DNA from: JACPDH01 sp051305935
Lineage (GTDB): Bacteria; Acidobacteriota; Thermoanaerobaculia; Gp7-AA8
Direction: 5' to 3'
DNA length: 22,412 nucleotides
Assembly (NCBI GenBank): GCA_051305935.1
Contig: JBPPMG010000305.1
Span: forward strand, 1 to 22,412
The notes below the pieces were generated by a model that was given only the letters and a program-made list of their open reading frames with translations, was not told the origin of the DNA and did no database searches. Below are positions 15,222 through 22,310 of this stretch, in pieces. Both the position numbers and the translations under genes were made by a program. Positions within the stretch are counted from its first letter, which is position 1. Every line of letters begins with the position of its first letter.

Positions 15222-17240
15222 ATGGACGCTCCCTCGAGCAAGTCGCTGCCAGAGAACGCCTACATCCCTCTCAAGCCGGGCGAGACCTACACCCCTCTCG
15301 TCACGCACGACCAAGCAATTCCGGAAGGAACGTGGCGTGCGATCGGCTGGGGCACGCTGCTCTGCGTGATCTTCACGGTCGCGTCGGCCTACTCGGGCCT
15401 CAAGGTCGGGCAGGTGATGGAGGCGGCGATTCCGATCTCGATCCTGGCGATCGGCCTCGCCCGCATCTACGCGCGCCGCTCCACGCTGCTCGAGAACGTC
15501 ATCATCACCGGCATCGGCGGCGTCTCCGGCTCCGTCGTCGCCGGCGCGATCTTCACCCTTCCCGCTCTCTACACCCTGCAGCTCAACCCGCACCCTGTAC
15601 AGACGATCTTCATCTGCCTGGCGGGCGGCTGCCTCGGTGTCCTCTTCCTCATCCCGCTGCGGCGCTACTTCGTCCGCGAGATGCACGGCCAGTTTCCTTA
15701 CCCCGAGGCGACCGCGATAACCGAGGTCCTGGTCACGGGCGAGAAGGGCGGGTCGCAGGCGAAGCTGCTGCTGCAGGCGACGGGAATCGCCGCGGTGTAC
15801 GACTTTTTCGTGACGACGTTTCAGGTCTGGAAAGAGTTCCTCGACTTCCGGTTCATCGGGGTGATGGACACGCTCGCGGAGAAAGCGAAGATCGTCGTGA
15901 AGTTCGACGCGGTCGCCTTCATCCTGGGGCTCGGCTACGTCATGGGACTCCGCTCGTCGATGATCCTGGTCGCAGGAGGCGTTCTCGCGAACTTCGTGGC
16001 CGTGCCGCTGATCTGGATGATCGGGCAGCAGGTTGACGGGCCGGTCTATCCAGCGACGATCCCGATCGCGCAGATGTCGGCCGAGCAGATCTTCCGCGGC
16101 TACGTTCGCTACATGGGCGTCGGAGCGATTGCCACCGCGGGCATCTTCGGCATCATCAAGTCGCTCAAAATCATCGTCGGCTCGTTCAGCGTCGCCGCGC
16201 AGGCGTTCAAGCAGGGAGAGTCGCACACGACCGAACGAACCGACCGCGACATGTCGATCGTGACGATCATGATCGGAGTCGTGGTATCCGCCCTCTGCAT
16301 CGGCATCTTCTTCGGCACGCTCAGCTCGAGCCCGACGATCTTCATCGCCGGCCTCGTCCTCACGCTTCTCTTCTCCTTCTTCTTCACCTCGGTCGCGGCC
16401 AACGCGATCGCGACGACCGCGCGCAACCCCGTCTCCGGCATGACGATGCTGACGATCATCATCTCGTCGGTCGTGCTCCTCAACTTCGGCCTGTCAGGAA
16501 CGACCGGCATGTTCTTCGTCATGGCGATCGCCGGCATGGTCTGCACGGCGCTCTCGGTCTCGGGCCAGACGATCACCGATCTGAAGGCCGGCTACTGGTG
16601 CGGCTCGACGCCGCGGCAGCAGGAGCGGATGAAGTTCATCGGCGTCGTCGCGTCGGCGATCGCGGTCGGCCTGACGATCGTGATGCTGGCGAAAGTCTTC
16701 CAGTTCGGCGAAGCGGCGCCGGGCGACACGCGCGTCGTGCTCGCCGCCCCGCAGGCGTCGATCATGCAGGCGCTGGTGCAGGGCTTCATGAACGAGCAGC
16801 CGATCGCCTACATCCTCTTCGGCGCCGGCGCGATGGTCGCGGTGCTCATGGAGATGCTCGGCGTCCCCGCGCTCGTCTTCGCTCTGGGCATGTACCTCCC
16901 GCTCGAGCTCAACACCCCGGCACTCGTCGGCGGGTACCTCTCGCACCTGGTTACCCGCAAGTCCGAACGGGTGGGCGGATCGCGCGGGCGCACGATGCGC
17001 GAACGCGGCGTCATCATCGCCTCGGGGCTCATGGCCGGCGGCGCGTTAGGCGGAGTCTTCGGCGCGGCGCTGAGACTCTTCCCGTGGTACGCCGAGGACA
17101 ACATCAAGACACCGTTCTTCGACAACGACACGATTTCGCAGATGGTTTCGCTTTCGCTCTTCGTCGCCCTCTGCCTCTACGTCTGGTTCGATTCGATCAA
17201 GGCGCAGAAGCAGGATGAGGAGGAGGAGACGGCCGCGTAG
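15222..17240 (+). CDS. OPT family oligopeptide transporter
   Basis: 672 aa, within the normal range for bacterial OPT proteins. ATG 15222 is chosen because CGGAGA lies six bases upstream; the frame stays open to 15111, but that N-terminus is not membrane-like and lacks a ribosome binding site. Many hydrophobic segments (about 14-16) are visible. Family motifs include 'AYSGLKVGQVMEAAIPISIL' near the first membrane span, 'FPYPEATAITEVL' (the conserved PEATA motif), and 'GYVMGLRS'. These inner-membrane transporters import oligopeptides or metal chelates by proton coupling. Soluble loops carry 'TERTDRDMS'. It is divergent from the DUF418 gene and followed by a metallopeptidase-like gene, fitting peptide uptake and use. 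The substrate is inferred. Confidence 0.93.
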   Translation: MDAPSSKSLPENAYIPLKPGETYTPLVTHDQAIPEGTWRAIGWGTLLCVIFTVASAYSGLKVGQVMEAAIPISILAIGLARIYARRSTLLENVIITGIGGVSGSVVAGAIFTLPALYTLQLNPHPVQTIFICLAGGCLGVLFLIPLRRYFVREMHGQFPYPEATAITEVLVTGEKGGSQAKLLLQATGIAAVYDFFVTTFQVWKEFLDFRFIGVMDTLAEKAKIVVKFDAVAFILGLGYVMGLRSSMILVAGGVLANFVAVPLIWMIGQQVDGPVYPATIPIAQMSAEQIFRGYVRYMGVGAIATAGIFGIIKSLKIIVGSFSVAAQAFKQGESHTTERTDRDMSIVTIMIGVVVSALCIGIFFGTLSSSPTIFIAGLVLTLLFSFFFTSVAANAIATTARNPVSGMTMLTIIISSVVLLNFGLSGTTGMFFVMAIAGMVCTALSVSGQTITDLKAGYWCGSTPRQQERMKFIGVVASAIAVGLTIVMLAKVFQFGEAAPGDTRVVLAAPQASIMQALVQGFMNEQPIAYILFGAGAMVAVLMEMLGVPALVFALGMYLPLELNTPALVGGYLSHLVTRKSERVGGSRGRTMRERGVIIASGLMAGGALGGVFGAALRLFPWYAEDNIKTPFFDNDTISQMVSLSLFVALCLYVWFDSIKAQKQDEEEETAA

Positions 17241-17260
17241 GCGAGGCGTCCCGCCTCGCC
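17240..17260 (+). terminator. GC-rich hairpin after the OPT gene
   Basis: A 9-bp stem (GGCGAGGCG / CGCCTCGCC) with a 3-nt TCC loop begins at the last base of the stop codon. It has no U-tract, so termination is only possible. It could also be another small dispersed palindrome. Confidence 0.4.
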
Positions 17261-17280
17261 CGCACCGCAAGCCACCTTGT

Positions 17281-17397
17281 CGCCCTGAGCGAAGCGAAGG
17301 GCCTCTCAGGGTTCTACCAACATGCAACGGGCCGCAAGTCCCCGGGCCGGGTTCATGTTGGTAGAACCCTGAGAGGCCCTTCGCTTCGCTCAGGGCG
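17281..17397. repeat. Perfect 44-bp inverted repeat containing the CCTGAGCGAAGCGAAGG motif
   Basis: The arms 17281-17324 and 17354-17397 are exact reverse complements over 44 bp, with a 29-bp GC-rich centre. The arms begin CGCCCTGAGCGAAGCGAAGG and end CTACCAACATG. The GAGCGAAGCGAAGG core is a widely seen dispersed intergenic motif. Perfect arm identity suggests recent formation or active copying. A tandem 11-bp duplication (CACGTTGCGCG) follows at 17399-17421. Confidence 0.92.
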
Positions 17398-17470
17398 GCA
17401 CGTTGCGCGCACGTTGCGCGCACGCATGCTCCAACCTTCACCCGATCGCTACACTGCGACCACCCTCCAC

Positions 17471-17482
17471 CCGTGACAGAAT
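17471..17482 (+). promoter_or_regulatory. Second copy of CCGTGACAGAAT upstream of the metallopeptidase gene
   Basis: Identical to 15172-15183 and 28 bases before the ATG at 17511. TACACT at 17450-17455 is an alternative -10. Confidence 0.35.
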
Positions 17483-17510
17483 TCCGGTCGCGAAACGGAG
17501 GACCACGCGA

Positions 17511-18830
17511 ATGAACGAGCTCGACCACAAAATCGCCACCGCGATCATCGGCATGGACACGCTCTGGGGCGGCGACGTGATGAACCCGTCGGGGACTGGC
17601 CGCTTCATCGCCGATTCCTGGTATTCGGATGAGCCGCTTCCCGAGGCGTACACGCATCCATGCGCTGCGAAGGTCCGCGCTTCGGGCGGCGTCGGCGGCA
17701 AGGACGCGAAGGCGATCGACGACTACGTGGGCGCGATCGACGTCCGCGGCGCGATTCGCGATGTCGCTGAAGGGGCGAAATCGGCCGGCGTGCTGCGCGG
17801 CGCGTATCTCGAAGGTCTGGCCCTCTGCTGCGAGGTGATGTGGGACCTCGCGATGGAAGTCCACGGCAAGGGCGACCCGGTCTCACACGAGCGCTGCCAG
17901 CGCGCGATGACGGGAGAACTACCCGAGCCGTCGGATCCGACGTCGAAGAAGCAGCGGGTCGCGGAGCTCCTCAAAGAGGCCGGCTATTCGGGAGAGCTTC
18001 TCGCAGCTGTCGATGCGTGGCGCGCCGACCGGATGGTTCCCCGAAAATCGATCAAGGCGCTCGGCGACGCGTTCATCGCCCGGTTCGACGTGCTCACCGA
18101 ACGAAACGTGATGCCGTACCTTCCCGCGGAGCTCGGCGGCGTTCCGCGCGCGAACGTCGAGTTCCTCCCGATCGAGAACGCCTGGTTCTCCGGTTCGATG
18201 AACTACATCGGACGCGCGAGGAACCCCGACGGCTCGCCGCTCTACGAGTCGACCTACGAGCTCAACGCGTCGCTCGAGATCTCCATCCCCGAGTTCCAGC
18301 AGCTCGTCAGCCACGAGGTCGTCCCGGGGCACGTCACGACGTTCGCCTTCCTGCAGAAGCTCTTCGTCGCCGGCAAGCTCGGCTTCGAGGGGACGGTGCT
18401 CACGATGAACACGCGGATGGCGGTGCTCGCGGAAGGGATCGCGAACAACGCGATCCTGATGGCGTACGGCGTGAAGGACGCGAGCGAGCTTCCCGACCGC
18501 GACCTCGAGCTCGGCGTCCAGCTCGCGCTGCTCCAGGACGACGCGAAGAACCAGTCGTCGTGGCTCACGTGGAAGGAGAAGCTGGCGAAGGAGGAAGTCG
18601 CGAGAGTGCTTCGCAGCGAGTTTCTCTGCTCCGAGGAGCGAGCCGACAAGCTCTCGGGCGCGTGGGGACGGCATCCGCTTCTCGGCCGCATGTACCTGCC
18701 CGCGTATCGCTACGGCACGATGGCCGTCGCGCGCCTGCGCGAGAAGCACGCGCCCGATGCGATTCTCCCCGCCCTGTTCGGCTGCAACGGTCTCGTCGAC
18801 ATGTCGACGGTGGAGCTCGCGGTCGCGTGA
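17511..18830 (+). CDS. HExxxH zinc-metallopeptidase-like protein (DUF885-related)
   Basis: 439 aa with no signal peptide, so probably cytoplasmic. I chose ATG 17511 with GGAGGA nine to ten bases upstream; the upstream in-frame extension to 17403 runs into repeat DNA. The motif SHEVVPGHV (H268, E269, H274) matches the HEx(3)H variant of DUF885 proteins, whose usual form is HEA/GxPGHH. E308 in VLAEGIANNA would be the third zinc ligand. 'NYIGRARNPDGSPLYESTYELN' near 231-252 is a conserved strand leading into the active-site helix in that family. DUF885 proteins are usually about 550-600 aa, so this one is short, mainly at the N-terminus. It probably cleaves short peptides. Placement directly after an OPT transporter supports peptide use. 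Confidence 0.8.
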   Translation: MNELDHKIATAIIGMDTLWGGDVMNPSGTGRFIADSWYSDEPLPEAYTHPCAAKVRASGGVGGKDAKAIDDYVGAIDVRGAIRDVAEGAKSAGVLRGAYLEGLALCCEVMWDLAMEVHGKGDPVSHERCQRAMTGELPEPSDPTSKKQRVAELLKEAGYSGELLAAVDAWRADRMVPRKSIKALGDAFIARFDVLTERNVMPYLPAELGGVPRANVEFLPIENAWFSGSMNYIGRARNPDGSPLYESTYELNASLEISIPEFQQLVSHEVVPGHVTTFAFLQKLFVAGKLGFEGTVLTMNTRMAVLAEGIANNAILMAYGVKDASELPDRDLELGVQLALLQDDAKNQSSWLTWKEKLAKEEVARVLRSEFLCSEERADKLSGAWGRHPLLGRMYLPAYRYGTMAVARLREKHAPDAILPALFGCNGLVDMSTVELAVA

Positions 18831-18833
18831 CCA

Positions 18834-19033
18834 GTACTGAGCACTGAGTGCTGAGTGCTGAGTGCTGAGTGCGAACTGTCGCGGCGCCGCGAAGCGGCGT
18901 TGAGATGGTTAGCTCGGCGCTGACGCGCCGAGCTAACCATCGACCAGCCGCTTCGCGGCCTCAAACGCGGGGATGCAACGGGCGTCACAGAGAAACTCGA
19001 TCTGCCTTCCAACACTTTTCAGCACTCAGCGCT
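18834..19033. repeat. Inverted GAGTGCTGA word arrays flanking a nested palindrome
   Basis: The left array 18834-18872 has five copies of the GAGTGCT/GAGCACT word. The right array 19015-19033 has about two copies in reverse complement (CAGCACTCAGCGCT). Between them lies a nested palindrome. The outer 13-bp arms are GCCGCGAAGCGGC (18886-18898) and its complement (18947-18959). The inner perfect 17-bp arms are 18904-18920 and 18925-18941, with a TGAC loop. Spurious translation reads 'ALSTQHSVLST'. It occupies the gap between the metallopeptidase and M4 protease genes, with no ORF of its own. Confidence 0.85.
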
Positions 19034-19058
19034 CCCCCAACAACTCGCCCTAACGAAT

Positions 19059-19084
19059 ACCGGCCCGCCTTGCGGCGGGCCGGT
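19059..19084 (-). terminator. Hairpin terminator of the M4 protease gene
   Basis: An 11-bp perfect stem, ACCGGCCCGCC with GGCGGGCCGGT, has a 4-nt loop. It starts about 25 bases after the protease stop. On the minus strand it is followed by ATTCGTTAG, only a weak U-rich tail. It might end convergent transcription from both sides. Confidence 0.65.
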
Positions 19085-19108
19085 CGTCTTCAGGAGTGTG
19101 CTGCGGGG

Positions 19109-21250
19109 TTACGGTTTGGTCGTGCAGAGCGAGAAGCTGCCGCTGCCCGAGTAGGAGTAGACGCGCCACCGGTAGCTGCCGGAGGTGCCGCTGTAAGTGA
19201 TGTTCTCGGTCGAGGTCGAGCCTTCGGAGCTTTTCACGTTCGACCAGGTTCCGCTCGTCGACTTCTTCTGGAGGTAGAGGTCAAAGTCGGCGGCCGCGGG
19301 GCCGGTGAGCTTTCCGGTGTGCGTTCCTGAAACGCTCGAGGTGTAGCCAGTGCTCGACGGCGCGTAATAGTTGACGCCGGCGCCGGACAGTGAGCCGGTG
19401 TAGGTGGTGCAGGTGGTGGGAGGCGGAGTGGTCCCGCCCGTGTAGGTGGCGTTGAGCGAGACGCCCGAGAACGACGAGTAGGCGTAGATGCCGACGTACC
19501 AGTCGCCCGCGACCGGGTTCGTCACCGTGACCGACTCGTTGTTGCCCGAGAGGTACGGACGATAATCGTAGGTCGACGAGGTCGGCATCGCGCCGCGCTT
19601 GACGTACATGTCGCCGTCGCCCGTTCCGCCCGACATCGTGAACTTGAGCGAGGTCTGGCTCGCCGGAACGGCGATCTTGTAGTACTTCCAGTTGCCGGTG
19701 GTGGCCGACTGGCTCGAGAGGGTGACGTTGTTCGAGAGGGTCGTGACGGCGACGGCGCCGCCCGGAACGCCGACCGCATCCCACGCCTTCTGCACGGCCT
19801 CTGCCGCCGTTGCGCCGTAGAGCGCAGTGGCTGCCGAGGCCGTCGCATTGCGCGCACCCTGGAAGTTCGTCGACGAGGTCATGTAGTCGCGGTTCGCGAT
19901 GTAGAAGATCTTCTCGGCCTGCGCCATGCCGATGCCGGGAACGACGACGCTCGTCTTTCCGCGCGGATGCGTTCCGCCCTGCACGAGCAGGTAGAACGCC
20001 AGGTTCGCGATGCCCGAGTTCAGGTGGACGCCGCCGTTGTCCTGCGTGCCGGTGTAGCGGGTTGGGTAGTAGTCGTACGAGCTGCCGTCGGCGACGGGAT
20101 CGTTCATGTAGCGGAGCGCGTCGCCCGCGGTGTTCGGCGTGTAGATGGCCTCGCCGATCTTCCACGTGTTCGAGTTGATCGAGCCGACCTTGTAGGCCTC
20201 TGCGCCCGCAGCCATGATGTCCGACATCGCCTCGTTGAGCGCGCCCGACTCGTTGGAGTAGGTGAGATTCGATTCGCTCGACGTGACCGCGTGCGTCAGC
20301 TCGTGTGCGACGACGTCGAATCCGTTCGCCAGCGGCGTGAAGGTGGTGCCGTCGCCGTCGCCGTACACCATCTGCGAGCCGTTCCAGTAGGCGTTGTTGT
20401 AGTTCGAGCCGTAGTGAACCGTCGACCTGATCTGCGCGCCCGCGGCGTTGTACGAGTCGCGCGCGAACCTCGACGAGTAGTAGTTGTAGACGACGCCAGC
20501 GCTGTCGTGCGCCGCGTTGACCACCGCATCCGTCGTCGCCGCCTGCCCTTCGCTCCGCTTGAGGGTGCCGGGGAGCGAGGTTCCGTTGTTCGCGCTGTAG
20601 GTCGCGCGGTTGAGCGCGCGGTGGATGAGCGGATGCTTCGCGACGAGATCCTTGCTCGACGCGTCGGCGAAGATGCGGTCGCGCTGCTCGCCTTCCTCAT
20701 CGACGTAGTTGACGATCACGCTCCAGGCGAGGAAGGTCACTCCCTTTCCGTTGACCACGTAGACGAGCTCGGGCGAGGTTTCGAAGTCGAAGCCCTCGAT
20801 GCCCGCTTCGGCGATCGCGCTGAAGAGCGCCTGGTCGGCGCCGGCCGTGGGACGTAGCGGCAGATCACGACCCGGCACGAAACGGCCGTTGATCGCGAAG
20901 ACGTCGCCGCGCTCGTCGGCATGCACGACCATGTCGCCGCCGACGATCTCCATCCCCGCGTGGAACTGCTGCATGCGGACGTGCGTTCTCCCCTGCTCGT
21001 CGACTCGCGAGCCGCGAATCACGAACTCCTCGTTGCCTTCCGCCGCGAATAGCTCGCCGTTCTGCGCCAGCACACGAATCGCGGCCTCGGGTGAGCTCAT
21101 ACGACCGAGCTTTCCAGTCACGAACGTCGGCGCTCCGGCCTCGTCCCTGCCATGGACGCGAACTGCATCGTCGTCCTGATTCCGCGGGGCCGCAAACGCA
21201 AACGTCGTAACCAACAGGAGCATCGCTGCAATCGTCACTGCCTTCTTCAT
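19109..21250 (-). CDS. Secreted M4 family (thermolysin-like) metalloprotease with C-terminal PPC-like domains
   Basis: 713 aa. Signal peptide 1-20 (ends FAFA|A). The pro-region, about 35-200, has FTP and PepSY-type segments ('VRMQQFHAGMEIVGGDMVVH'). The catalytic domain runs about 205-500: zinc motif HELTH at 316-320 with E317 catalytic, third ligand E340 in GALNEAMSD, and the proton donor H409 in GGVHLNSGIANLAFY. The final 200 residues hold two beta-sandwich regions of the PPC (pre-peptidase C-terminal) type, about 515-605 and 620-713, with 'SGGTGDGDMYVKRG' and 'ADFDLYLQKKS', joined by a Thr/Pro linker. Such domains are often removed or aid secretion. It is exported and self-activating by family precedent. 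GAGGAA lies 6 bases before the ATG. It probably supplies peptides to the OPT transporter. Confidence 0.95.
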   Translation of the reverse strand: MKKAVTIAAMLLLVTTFAFAAPRNQDDDAVRVHGRDEAGAPTFVTGKLGRMSSPEAAIRVLAQNGELFAAEGNEEFVIRGSRVDEQGRTHVRMQQFHAGMEIVGGDMVVHADERGDVFAINGRFVPGRDLPLRPTAGADQALFSAIAEAGIEGFDFETSPELVYVVNGKGVTFLAWSVIVNYVDEEGEQRDRIFADASSKDLVAKHPLIHRALNRATYSANNGTSLPGTLKRSEGQAATTDAVVNAAHDSAGVVYNYYSSRFARDSYNAAGAQIRSTVHYGSNYNNAYWNGSQMVYGDGDGTTFTPLANGFDVVAHELTHAVTSSESNLTYSNESGALNEAMSDIMAAGAEAYKVGSINSNTWKIGEAIYTPNTAGDALRYMNDPVADGSSYDYYPTRYTGTQDNGGVHLNSGIANLAFYLLVQGGTHPRGKTSVVVPGIGMAQAEKIFYIANRDYMTSSTNFQGARNATASAATALYGATAAEAVQKAWDAVGVPGGAVAVTTLSNNVTLSSQSATTGNWKYYKIAVPASQTSLKFTMSGGTGDGDMYVKRGAMPTSSTYDYRPYLSGNNESVTVTNPVAGDWYVGIYAYSSFSGVSLNATYTGGTTPPPTTCTTYTGSLSGAGVNYYAPSSTGYTSSVSGTHTGKLTGPAAADFDLYLQKKSTSGTWSNVKSSEGSTSTENITYSGTSGSYRWRVYSYSGSGSFSLCTTKP

Positions 21251-21614
21251 CAGTCGTTCCTCGCCTCGTCCTTCAATTTTCCGGGTGGATTCGGAGACGA
21301 GTACAGCACTGAACGTGCCACTCCGGACCGCGAGAACAAGTAACCTTTTTTCAATTACTTATAGAAGAAGGCCCAAGACATAGGATCAATATATGATCCA
21401 AAAACACACCAGAATCGGCCACGCAGGGTCGTCGGTTGATCCATTGGAATGAAATGCGACCCACGGAGGCCGGTCCGCAGCGACGCTCCTGAATCGGCTA
21501 GCGTGACCGGCGATGACACGCCCCCGCATCGAAGCCGTCTACTCCGCCAGTCCTGGGAGCGCGCCGGATCGCCCGCAGGCGTCGCGTCGCGGGGCGAAAT
21601 AGCGGCTCCCTCGT
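21251..21614. other. Intergenic region with an AT-rich promoter candidate and two palindromes
   Basis: No convincing gene. An AT-rich island at about 21338-21410 stands out from the GC-rich surroundings. It has AAGTAA...TTACTT (21338-21360) and the palindrome GGATCAATATATGATCC (21383-21399). On the minus strand TATAAG (21358-21363) may be a -10 box for the M4 protease, giving a leader of about 100 nt. The palindrome would then centre about 40 bases upstream of the transcription start, a typical regulator position. I see nothing in the remaining part, 21411-21614. Confidence 0.4.
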
Positions 21615-22223
21615 TCACTCGGGAAGCGCGCGCTTCTCCAACTGCCTGTCGTGCAACTTCGCGAGCGTCAGCTGCGCGAGGATCGCCCCAACGAGAGCGA
21701 GCGCCATGTCCTTCTGCGTATCGAACGAGTCGCCCTGCGTTCCGAGGAACGACTCGGCCGCCTCCTTCGACAAAACCGCGGTAGTCCACTCGATCAATTC
21801 GTAGCAGGCGCTGAACGCGAGGCAGATCGACACGACGACCGTGAAGAGCCATCGGCTCCCGTTCACGACTCGTTTCCGCAGCAGCACCTCGCGCGCGAGG
21901 ATTGCCGGCACGAAACCCTGCGCGAAGTGCCCCAGGCGATCGTAATGATTTCTCTCGATGTCGAGAGCGTCAGCCACCCACTCGCCGAGCGGAACCTCCG
22001 CATACGTGTAGTGCCCGCCCACGATCAGGATCACCGCGTGAATCGCCAGCAGCACGTACAAGAGATCGGTGAGCTGGAACCTGCGATAGGTCGGAATCAG
22101 GATCGCCGCCCCGATGATGACCGGAGCGACCTCGAGAAACCAGGTGAGGTAGTCGTGCGGCCCGATCGCCGACCAGCCGAACACGACCGCGACGACGAGC
22201 AGCAGGGCGAGGTGGAGGCGCAT
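21615..22223 (-). CDS. yjdF: YjdF family (DUF2238) membrane protein
   Basis: 202 aa inner-membrane protein with about five or six hydrophobic spans. Family signatures are all present: 'HAVILIVGGHYTYAEVPLG' near 62-80, 'RNHYDRLGHFAQGFVPAI' near 91-108, 'YELIEWTTAVL' and 'FLGTQGDSFDTQKDMALAL' near 159-177. The conserved His/Asp residues in these loops suggest a metal or lipid-related role, but none has been established. The ATG at 22223 has no Shine-Dalgarno; TAATGT stands exactly 6 nt upstream, so a leaderless mRNA is likely. Upstream is a GGCCAAA word array and the end of an insertion sequence in the opposite direction. Confidence 0.92.
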   Translation of the reverse strand: MRLHLALLLVVAVVFGWSAIGPHDYLTWFLEVAPVIIGAAILIPTYRRFQLTDLLYVLLAIHAVILIVGGHYTYAEVPLGEWVADALDIERNHYDRLGHFAQGFVPAILAREVLLRKRVVNGSRWLFTVVVSICLAFSACYELIEWTTAVLSKEAAESFLGTQGDSFDTQKDMALALVGAILAQLTLAKLHDRQLEKRALPE

Positions 22224-22229
22224 GACGAC

Positions 22230-22235
22230 ACATTA
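22230..22235 (-). promoter_or_regulatory. -10 box (TAATGT) of the yjdF gene, leaderless type
   Basis: TAATGT on the minus strand is separated from the ATG at 22223 by six bases, the same spacing as at 6660, 8163 and 8241. Confidence 0.4.
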
Positions 22236-22240
22236 CGGCA

Positions 22241-22310
22241 GGCCAGTGGCCAAAGGCCAGAGGCCGCGAAACCAGGGCCAAAGGCCAGAGGCCAGAGGCC
22301 AGAGGCCAAA
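22241..22310. repeat. GGCCAAA/GGCCAGA word array
   Basis: About eight copies of a 7-8-bp GGCCARA word in direct orientation, interrupted near 22264-22276. Same family as 9454-9636. It touches the presumed insertion sequence end, so that element may have inserted beside or into the array. Confidence 0.85.
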
